DNA of 8,862 nt from Ignavibacteriales bacterium (lineage in GTDB: Bacteria; Bacteroidota; Ignavibacteria; T3Sed10-11), in assembly GCA_003560935.1 (NCBI GenBank), contig PWJF01000453.1:1-8862 (forward strand), written 5' to 3'. Numbering within the stretch: the first letter of the stretch is position 1; each line of letters starts with the position of its first letter. Of this stretch, positions 1 to 5,105 are shown piece after piece. Made by a program: the position numbers and the translations under genes. The notes under the pieces were generated by a model. The model saw nothing but the letters and a program-made list of their open reading frames with translations, did not search any database and had not been told where the DNA came from.

Positions 1-292
1 CGGGCCAGAGCTTTTTCGTTTCGGCGATCTCTTTCAGATTGACTTCGAAATCGCGGTCGCTTATCAGCTCGATATTGTTGATTCCGATTACCTTCTGGCC
101 GTTATAATCGATCGCGCCGTAACGGTTCACCACATTCATCACCGGTTCGCCGATCGTCTTCCACACCGCCCCGCCCCAGCCGGCTTCGAATGCCTTGCAT
201 ACCTGATAGGATGAGTTCGTCGGCGGCGCCGACGCGAGCCAGAAGGGATTGGGGGATTTTACGCCGCCGCAGTTTATCGAAAGATCGACCAT
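1..292 (-). CDS. preA: NAD-dependent dihydropyrimidine dehydrogenase, catalytic subunit PreA (N-terminal part, runs off the left edge)
   Basis: PreA is the FMN-containing, dihydroorotate-dehydrogenase-like half of bacterial dihydropyrimidine dehydrogenase. With PreT it reduces uracil or thymine to the 5,6-dihydro form in the cytoplasm. Only the first 97 codons are in the window, with no stop. The translation opens MVDLSINCGGVKSPNPFWLA, then shows GWGGAVWKTIGEP and a YGAIDYNGQKVIGINNIEL segment, which are the characteristic start of the TIM barrel in this family. I chose the ATG at 292 because GAGG (complement of 300-303) lies 7 bases upstream. In this family preA normally follows preT closely; here 633 bases containing an AT-rich element separate them. 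The product is read directly from conserved motifs. The missing C-terminal part should carry the FMN site and probably the two C-terminal 4Fe-4S motifs. Confidence 0.93.
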   Translation of the reverse strand, partial: MVDLSINCGGVKSPNPFWLASAPPTNSSYQVCKAFEAGWGGAVWKTIGEPVMNVVNRYGAIDYNGQKVIGINNIELISDRDFEVNLKEIAETKKLWP

Positions 293-335
293 GGGGTTGC
301 CTCAAAATTCATTGCAAAAATCTAGTAGGTTATAC

Positions 336-379
336 GTTAATCGTTGATTTGTTAATCGTGTTTAATTACGGCAGCTTCT
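336..379. repeat. left copy of imperfect inverted repeat
   Basis: Contains GTTAATCGTTG (336-346), a short spacer, GTTAATCGT (351-359), TAAT and CGGCAG (369-374). All of these occur in the same order in the reverse complement of 878-915, with a few small gaps and mismatches. Confidence 0.6.
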
Positions 380-395
380 GGCTAATATTAGATCG

Positions 396-789
396 CTAGC
401 CATGGGTCTTTTTTTTATTCATTGAACGTTCAAGATAATTTGTGTAACCATTCAATAACTGTAATGCTCTTTCTATCTTTGCCCTTCCCTGTATATATTC
501 CTGTTCAGCTATATATCCTTCATCCCTGGCTGTAATTAAATCATCAATAAGTTCATAAAGTGAACCTCTACTTTGTCTGCAGTACTGAATGTTTTCTTTG
601 TAATAATATCTACCATAGCCTTCAGCAATATTTCTGGTCGAAGATCGTGATGCCCGTCTCATATTATCAACCAGATCGAATTTCTCTGAAGCTGGGAATT
701 TCTTGATAATCAACGAAAGGAATCGCCTTACCTCAACACACGCTTTCCAGCATTCTAAATCTTCAAAACTTCTAATTTCATTTTTTCAT
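396..789 (-). CDS. four-helix bundle protein (23S rRNA intervening-sequence protein family), start apparently frameshifted
   Basis: The uninterrupted reading frame is 396-713 (105 residues, opening with TTG). It carries the family signature: RNIAEGYGRYYYKENIQ, then SRGSLYELIDDLITARDEGYI. These proteins form a four-helix bundle, and their cellular role is unclear. The same frame continues upstream with family-like sequence (EIRSFEDLECWKACVEVRRF) to about 785, but no proper start lies in that frame. An ATG at 787-789 with GAGGG 9 bases upstream reads ATG AAA AAA TGA. Removing one A from the run of six (781-786) would give MKNEIRSFEDLECW and a 130-residue product of normal family length. The gene may therefore be a recent pseudogene, use slippage, or contain a sequencing error. 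The C-terminal end contains a second homopolymer, eight A (409-416). It is transcribed in the operon direction. Confidence 0.8.
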
Positions 790-877
790 TCACAAATTCC
801 CTCATTTATGATTTTCATCGGTCTAGCATCAAATCTTAGATTTCTCGGACCTTTTTCAAAAAGTTTTGCGTTTTCCA

Positions 878-915
878 ACAAACTGCCGATTAACGATTAA
901 CCGACAACGATTAAC
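878..915. repeat. right copy of imperfect inverted repeat
   Basis: Contains CTGCCG (883-888), CGATTAAC (887-894), ACGATTAAC (893-901) and CAACGATTAAC (905-915). It is the reverse complement, with small gaps, of 336-379. The CGATTAAC unit is also partly tandem here. Confidence 0.6.
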
Positions 916-925
916 TTTTCAATAT

Positions 926-2275
926 TTATCCCGAACCAAGTAATAATCGATCAATTCCATACGCCGCCCTTTTCCCATCATACGCCGCGTTCACGACTTC
1001 CTTTCCTCCGTTAATACAATCTCCGCCCGCAAAAAACATCGGATTCGTCGTCTGATAGGTCTCCTCATTGACGAGGACGCGTCCGTTTTTAATCTTAAGA
1101 CCTGAAATTTGCGCAAGGAACGTTTCCTCGATATTCTGACCGACCGATTTGATAACCATGTCGACGGGAATTTTGAATCCCGATTTGGGAACCGGTTCCG
1201 GTTTCCTTCGTCCCTCCGCATCGGGTTTACCGAGCTTCATCCGAACGCATTCGAGGGCTTCCACATGTTTCTTACCGATTATACGCTTCGGCGAAGTCTG
1301 GAAATAAAACCGGACCCCGTCATTTTGAGCGAGATAATATTCGTAATCGTATGCGGGCATTTCTTTCCTGCTCCGCCGGTATATGATTATAACTTCCTCC
1401 GCGCCCAGACGTTTAGCTTCGGTGGCGGCATCGATTGCGGTATTACCCGCACCGATCACGGCGACGCGCCGGCCTACGTCGACGGATCTCCATTTCCGGG
1501 TTGTCACCCGTTCGATAAAATCGAGTGCATCAACGACGCCGGTCAGATCCTCGCCCGGAATATTCAACCACGACGGTTTTCTCAATCCCACGCCGATAAA
1601 TACGGCATCGTGATTCTCAGAGAGGGATTTTATCGGTATATCTTCGCCTACTCTGACGCCCGTTTTTATCTTTACACCGAAGCTTTCGACAAGCTTTACT
1701 TCGTTTAAACTGTCCTGCTGGGTCATCTTGTACGGAGCTATTCCCCACGTATCGAGTCCGCCGGGTTTCTTCATCGCTTCGTATATCGTCACGTCGTATC
1801 CCATCAATGCAAGTTCTGCCGCACATGCAAGTCCGGCAGGACCGGAACCGATGATACCGACCGACTTACCGTTCTTCGGCGCCGGCGTAAACAACGGCGG
1901 CATGCCGCGTTCGAAGTAACGGTCGATGGCATACCGCTGCAGCCGGCCGATCTGTATCGGCGGCTCTTCCTTCTCGTTATAAACACAGGCGCCCTCGCAC
2001 AGCACATCGACCGGACACGCTTTTGCACACGTAAGCGCGATCCAGTTCGATTCAAAGATCGTTTTCGCGGATCCGAGCAAATTGCCCGTCGCGATTTTCT
2101 TTATGAATGTTGCAATATCGATGTGAGTCGGACATGCTTTCATACACGGAGAGTCGAAGCAATAGAGACACCGGTTCGCTTCCGCGATCGCGGCGTTATG
2201 ACTAAGGGGCGGTTGAATCTCGGAGAAATTTTTCTCGTACTCTTTTTGATTCAGCTTCGGTGCGACGTTCTTCAT
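926..2275 (-). CDS. preT: NAD-dependent dihydropyrimidine dehydrogenase, FeS/FAD subunit PreT
   Basis: PreT takes electrons from NADH through FAD and iron-sulfur clusters to PreA for reduction of uracil and thymine. The 449-residue protein has an N-terminal cluster domain with C36, C39, C44 and C48 (CLYCFDSPCMKAC) and C83, C87, C93 and C97. Q113 lies 16 residues after the last cysteine, matching the unusual glutamine ligand of mammalian dihydropyrimidine dehydrogenase. An FAD-binding GSGPAG follows at 143-148, an NAD(P)-binding GAGNTA at 275-280, and the closing FAD motif AGGD at 416-419. The ATG at 2275 is preferred over a start 11 codons further upstream: it overlaps the aminotransferase stop as ATGA and has GGAGGT (complement of 2282-2287) 6 bases upstream, so translation is probably coupled. 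The length fits the stand-alone subunit and no key residue is missing. A glutamate synthase small-subunit relative is the alternative, made unlikely by the adjacent preA. Confidence 0.93.
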   Translation of the reverse strand: MKNVAPKLNQKEYEKNFSEIQPPLSHNAAIAEANRCLYCFDSPCMKACPTHIDIATFIKKIATGNLLGSAKTIFESNWIALTCAKACPVDVLCEGACVYNEKEEPPIQIGRLQRYAIDRYFERGMPPLFTPAPKNGKSVGIIGSGPAGLACAAELALMGYDVTIYEAMKKPGGLDTWGIAPYKMTQQDSLNEVKLVESFGVKIKTGVRVGEDIPIKSLSENHDAVFIGVGLRKPSWLNIPGEDLTGVVDALDFIERVTTRKWRSVDVGRRVAVIGAGNTAIDAATEAKRLGAEEVIIIYRRSRKEMPAYDYEYYLAQNDGVRFYFQTSPKRIIGKKHVEALECVRMKLGKPDAEGRRKPEPVPKSGFKIPVDMVIKSVGQNIEETFLAQISGLKIKNGRVLVNEETYQTTNPMFFAGGDCINGGKEVVNAAYDGKRAAYGIDRLLLGSG

Positions 2276-3606
2276 GCTTCGACCTCCGCATCCGCTATAG
2301 ACAGGCACTCGTCAAGCACACTCACTCCCTCATCGATTTCTTCTTTCGTCACGATTAACGGCGGCGCGACGACAAAATGATTTACCCATGGAACGAGAAA
2401 CACTCCCTTTTTCATCATCTCAGCGGAAATTTTATCGACCAACGTCGGTACACCGCTGACCTTATCCGCGATCGTGTTGAAATATTCCTTTCGTTCCCGG
2501 TTTTTGACAAGCTCGACCGCCCAGAAGAGACCGAGACCCCGTACGTCACCGATCGAAGGATGCCTCTTTTTCAATTCATATAACTTCCCGCCGAGATATT
2601 CTCCCATTTCCCGCGATCGCTCGACAAGATTAAGCCGTTTTATCTCGCTGATCGCGGCTACTGCGGGGGCAAGCGTGAGCGGATGGGCTTCGTAGGTATG
2701 TCCGTGAGAAAAGAAATGGTCGTCGAAATACGACGCCACTTTCATCGTCGTTGCGCACAATCCGAGCGGCATATACGCCGTCGTGATTCCCTTAGCCGTG
2801 ACGAGAATATCGGGTTTCACGTCCCAGTGGTCGAGTGCAAACCATTTGCCCGTACGGCCCCAGCCGCTCATCACTTCATCGGCTATAAATAGCACATCGT
2901 GACGGTCGCATATTTCGCGCAGTCTCGGCATGTATTCATCAGGCGGGACGAGAACACCGTTGGTGCCGACGACCGGTTCAAGGAGAACGGCGGCGACGTC
3001 ACCCTCGTTTTCTATCATGTGTTCGATATAATCGGCGCACGCGATGTCGCATTCCGGATAGGTATGGTTGATCGGACAATCGAAGCAGTTCACCTCGGGT
3101 CCGAAGATTACTCCCGGTATTTTTCCCGCCGGTTCCATCGCCCACCGGCGCGGGTCGCCCGTCGCGGCAATCGATCCCATCGTGGAACCGTGATAGGACC
3201 GGTATCGTGCGATGATCTTGGTTCTACCCGTTACCATACGTGCGATCTTAAATGCGGCTTCTACCGCTTCCGTACCCGAAGTGGTAAAAAAGAATTTTTC
3301 AATTCCTTTTTGAAGTACCTCAAGCAGCGACTTGCTTAACCCGGCGCGTATATCGGTTGCATATGCGGGAGCGATATAGGGAAGCTTGCGCGCCTGCTCT
3401 TCGATCGATTTGATCACGGCCGGGTTCTTGTGACCCAGATGTACGCACATTAACTGCGATGAAAAGTCGAGATATTTTTTCCCGCTGCCGTCGGTAAAAT
3501 AGCAGCCTTCGGCATCGACGATGTGCAGCGGTTTCCAGCCCTTCTGGAATCGCCACGTTCCGTACGTGTATTTCGCGGTTATTTCGGAGATTTCTTGAGA
3601 AGTCAT
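2272..3606 (-). CDS. class III PLP-dependent aminotransferase, probably acting on beta-alanine / 3-aminoisobutyrate
   Basis: A 444-residue fold-type I aminotransferase. Visible motifs are the phosphate-binding SGTEA at 110-114, the PLP-ring aspartate in ADEVMSGWGR (D243), and the Schiff-base lysine K272 in TAKGITTAYMPLG. A cysteine cluster NCFDCPINHTYPECDIAC (C174, C177, C186, C190) resembles one seen in taurine- and beta-alanine-type class III enzymes. Context suggests it converts the beta-alanine or 3-aminoisobutyrate released by the amidase to malonate semialdehyde or methylmalonate semialdehyde, using pyruvate or 2-oxoglutarate as acceptor. The substrate is inferred from position; taurine, GABA or another omega-amino acid remains possible. 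The stop overlaps the preT start by four bases. The ATG at 3606 has no visible Shine-Dalgarno; the 47-base spacer before it is very AT-rich. The next methionine would cut into the conserved core. Confidence 0.9.
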   Translation of the reverse strand: MTSQEISEITAKYTYGTWRFQKGWKPLHIVDAEGCYFTDGSGKKYLDFSSQLMCVHLGHKNPAVIKSIEEQARKLPYIAPAYATDIRAGLSKSLLEVLQKGIEKFFFTTSGTEAVEAAFKIARMVTGRTKIIARYRSYHGSTMGSIAATGDPRRWAMEPAGKIPGVIFGPEVNCFDCPINHTYPECDIACADYIEHMIENEGDVAAVLLEPVVGTNGVLVPPDEYMPRLREICDRHDVLFIADEVMSGWGRTGKWFALDHWDVKPDILVTAKGITTAYMPLGLCATTMKVASYFDDHFFSHGHTYEAHPLTLAPAVAAISEIKRLNLVERSREMGEYLGGKLYELKKRHPSIGDVRGLGLFWAVELVKNRERKEYFNTIADKVSGVPTLVDKISAEMMKKGVFLVPWVNHFVVAPPLIVTKEEIDEGVSVLDECLSIADAEVEA

Positions 3607-3653
3607 TGATAATTGATTATTGTTTCGGGTTTAGAGTTTAACTTTAAACTATT
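3607..3653. other. AT-rich spacer with two small palindromes
   Basis: This 47-base gap between the amidase and aminotransferase genes contains AGTTTAA-CT-TTAAACT (3635-3650) and ATAAT-TG-ATTAT (3609-3620). Both are weak A/T stems without a following T run, so I do not call them terminators. No ribosome-binding site for the aminotransferase is visible. The stems might affect translation or stability of the operon transcript, but that is speculation. Confidence 0.35.
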
Positions 3654-4523
3654 TCATGCTTCCATCAGCTCCCGGTACGATTCCGGCCTGCGGTCGCGGA
3701 AAAACTGCCATGTCTGACGAACTTCCTGTATCATATCCAGATTAAGATCGGCGACTATAAGCTCGTCTTTATCGCGCGCCGCCTGAGCGATTATCTGTCC
3801 GCGCGGATCGCAGAAGTAACTCTTGCCGTAAAACTCTCCGATATTCCATGGAGGTTCGGTACCCACGCGATTGATCGCTCCGACAAAATACCCGTTCGCC
3901 ACTGCATGGGCTGGTTGTTCGAGTTCCCACAGGTATTCCGATAATCCGGCAACCGTCGCTGACGGATTAAACACTATCTCCGCACCCCGGAGGCCGAGCA
4001 CCCGGGCGCCTTCGGGAAAATGCCTGTCATAACATATATAAACACCGATCGTAGCATACCGGGTTTTAAAAACGGGGTAGCCGGTATTCCCAGGTCTGAA
4101 ATAAAATTTTTCCCAGAAACCGGGATCGACCTGCGGTATATGGTGCTTGCGGTATTTTCCGAGATACGTACCGTCTGCGTCGATCACAGCAGCACTATTA
4201 TAGTATACGCCGGTGATCTCTTCTTCGTAGATGGGCACAATCATCGCCATCCTGTATTTCTTTGCATATTGCTGCATAAGTTTGATGGTGGGTCCGTCGG
4301 GGATCTTTTCGACCATGGAATACCATTTTGCCTTTTGTTCCGCACAGAAATACGGACCATAAAACAATTCCTGAAGGCACAAAATCTGGATGTCTTTTTT
4401 ACCGGCTTCTTCGATAAAAGGTATGTGTTTATCGATCATCGCCTGCTTGATCTTTTCTATCGGTTGTTCGGTGGAACCGGCGAGCGAGCATTGTATCAAC
4501 CCGCCGCGTACGATGCCTCCCAT
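3654..4523 (-). CDS. nitrilase-superfamily amidohydrolase, probably beta-ureidopropionase
   Basis: A 289-residue carbon-nitrogen hydrolase with the complete Glu-Lys-Cys triad: E52 in LCLQELFYGPYF, K126 in GKYRKHHIP and C164 in GVYICYDRHFPE. The length is normal for a single nitrilase domain and there is no signal peptide, so it is cytoplasmic. Family members close to this sequence hydrolyse N-carbamoyl-beta-alanine (third step of reductive pyrimidine breakdown, giving beta-alanine, CO2 and ammonia) or N-carbamoylputrescine. The adjacent aminotransferase, preT and preA favour the pyrimidine role; that choice is inferred from context. The ATG at 4523 is preferred over the GTG at 4529 because AAAGGAG (complement of 4529-4535) ends 5 bases before it, whereas the GTG overlaps that site. 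It is the first gene of the minus-strand operon and lies about 60 bases downstream of a consensus-like promoter. Confidence 0.9.
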   Translation of the reverse strand: MGGIVRGGLIQCSLAGSTEQPIEKIKQAMIDKHIPFIEEAGKKDIQILCLQELFYGPYFCAEQKAKWYSMVEKIPDGPTIKLMQQYAKKYRMAMIVPIYEEEITGVYYNSAAVIDADGTYLGKYRKHHIPQVDPGFWEKFYFRPGNTGYPVFKTRYATIGVYICYDRHFPEGARVLGLRGAEIVFNPSATVAGLSEYLWELEQPAHAVANGYFVGAINRVGTEPPWNIGEFYGKSYFCDPRGQIIAQAARDKDELIVADLNLDMIQEVRQTWQFFRDRRPESYRELMEA

Positions 4524-4528
4524 AAGCA

Positions 4529-4535
4529 CTCCTTT
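4529..4535 (-). promoter_or_regulatory. Shine-Dalgarno of the amidase gene
   Basis: AAAGGAG on the minus strand, 5 bases before the ATG at 4523. It decides this start against the in-frame GTG at 4529, which overlaps it. Confidence 0.75.
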
Positions 4536-4592
4536 CGGTGAGTTTGTATCATACTCTTTTGTAAAACCGGGAAATAGTCTAGTAGATTAAGG

Positions 4593-4621
4593 ATTATAAG
4601 GAATATTTAAATATATAGCAA
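4593..4621 (-). promoter_or_regulatory. sigma70-type promoter of the pyrimidine-degradation operon
   Basis: On the minus strand TTGCTA (complement of 4616-4621) and TATAAT (complement of 4593-4598) are separated by exactly 17 bases, with a perfect -10 box and four of six matches at -35. The expected transcript start near 4586 gives a leader of about 60 bases before the amidase ATG. The spacer contains the 12-base palindrome ATATTTAAATAT (4603-4614), and the -35 overlaps one copy of a repeated 12-mer, so the promoter could be controlled at either site. Confidence 0.65.
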
Positions 4622-4623
4622 GG
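4612..4623 (+). repeat. TATATAGCAAGG, copy 1
   Basis: An exact 12-base match to 5036-5047 in the same orientation. This copy overlaps the -35 box of the minus-strand operon promoter. It may be a binding site shared by the two divergent transcription units, or a coincidence of AT-rich promoter sequence. Confidence 0.45.
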
Positions 4624-4689
4624 AATACCGAACGAGTGGCTGGTATGAGAGTACTCCCGAATGTAAATTTCTCCGGAAACCGCATCCCC

Positions 4690-4860
4690 GAAGACTGTGC
4701 AGTGCAACGTCTTTCGGTCTCAATAGTTTTGTTACTTAACAAATGTACGGGTTGTGCTTCTTTCCCGCTAACCCGCAACATCCCCCTTCCGGGAGACGCC
4801 GGTGACGGCGATGCGTTTAAGTGAGAGAAAGTTTTCTGCCGCCTGCTGAAGGGACGGCAT
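4690..4860 (-). pseudogene. decayed CoA-binding (Rossmann) domain protein, N-terminal remnant
   Basis: Reading from an ATG at 4860, with AGGA (complement of 4869-4872) 8 bases upstream, the first 30 codons give MPSLQQAAENFLSLKRIAVT, then GVSRKGDVAG, and then a TAG at 4768-4770. FLSLKRIAVTGVSR is the typical opening of small CoA-binding-domain proteins of about 130-150 residues, which have a Rossmann fold and mostly unknown roles. After the stop a different frame reads KEAQPVHLLSNKTIETERRC, weakly resembling the family's next part (..EAGxxVFAVNPxxxxxEGxRC), so a frame change plus a small deletion is likely. The remainder of the family (the PPAAT and GGCPMMF-type motifs) is absent. The left boundary at about 4690 is approximate. 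The opening match is strong; the continuation is tentative. Confidence 0.55.
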
Positions 4861-5012
4861 GTGCGTTATCCTGTTCATATGGTTGTTCGGGTATTTTAGC
4901 AAGAATAACTCCTTGTCGCGAAATAATCAAGAGCTGTTTGACGAGGGAACCACTTACTCTCGCACCGGCGTTATCAATCTACTGAAAAAGAATTTTCCCT
5001 GATGACAGAATG

Positions 5013-5041
5013 TTAATAGTTTTGGGGCTTTATTTTATATA
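5013..5041 (+). promoter_or_regulatory. possible promoter of the SARP-type regulator gene
   Basis: TTAATA (5013-5018) and TATATA (5036-5041) are 17 bases apart, each with four of six consensus matches. Transcription would begin near 5048, leaving a leader of about 58 bases. The -10 lies within the second copy of TATATAGCAAGG. The match is weak and other AT-rich hexamers nearby could serve. Confidence 0.25.
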
Positions 5042-5047
5042 GCAAGG
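5036..5047 (+). repeat. TATATAGCAAGG, copy 2
   Basis: An exact repeat of 4612-4623, about 60 bases before the regulator start. If functional it would be a candidate operator for autoregulation together with control of the divergent operon. Confidence 0.45.
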
Positions 5048-5105
5048 GAAACAATTCAACAAATCCAGGAGTGCAGTAGATCCAACAGATCAACCGGTCG
5101 CCGCC

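Larger units (their letters stand above)
336..915 (-). mobile_element. AT-rich element with inverted-repeat ends and a four-helix-bundle gene, inserted between preT and preA
   Basis: This stretch is visibly richer in A and T than the flanking pyrimidine genes. It is bounded by inverted repeats: GTTAATCGTTG at 336-346 and GTTAATCGT at 351-359 on the left are matched by CAACGATTAAC at 905-915 and ACGATTAAC at 893-901 on the right. CGGCAG at 369-374 also matches CTGCCG at 883-888. The right end is 10 bases from the preT stop codon; the left end is 44 bases before the preA start. Inside is one gene of the family known from 23S rRNA intervening sequences, which likewise have complementary ends. 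No transposase and no clear target duplication are visible, so passive or trans-mobilised spread is an inference. As transcribed with the operon, the ends could pair into a long stem. Confidence 0.5.
4524..5105. other. divergent intergenic region
   Basis: These 582 bases separate the minus-strand pyrimidine operon from the plus-strand regulator. They hold the operon promoter near 4593-4621, the CoA-binding pseudogene remnant at about 4690-4860, two copies of TATATAGCAAGG, and a possible promoter at 5013-5041. Several GC stems, such as CGCCG-GTGA-CGGCG at 4797-4810, fall inside the pseudogene remnant and need no separate explanation. I see no intact conserved gene and no known RNA gene here. 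Confidence 0.6.

Noticed and set aside
379..416. GGCTA/TAGCC stem followed by eight T as a plus-strand terminator
   Set aside because: The stem is only 5 bp with a long loop, no plus-strand gene ends here, and the T run encodes lysines of the four-helix-bundle gene on the other strand.
1109..1708. 199-codon open frame on the plus strand
   Set aside because: It lies wholly antisense to preT, whose motifs are complete; its translation has no recognisable domain.
321..4590. TCTAGTAG at both 321-328 and 4578-4585
   Set aside because: An 8-base repeat is expected by chance in a window of this size, and the contexts differ.
4688..4717. Hairpin CCGAAGAC / GTCTTTCGG, plus CGGGTT/AACCCG (4748-4775) and CGCCG-GTGA-CGGCG (4797-4810), as a possible structured RNA or riboswitch
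   Set aside because: No known riboswitch core is recognisable, no T run follows, and the stems fall in the decayed coding sequence. Covariation data would be needed.
4636..4824. 62-codon open frame on the plus strand
   Set aside because: It is antisense to the CoA-binding remnant, lacks a ribosome-binding site, and its translation resembles no family I know.
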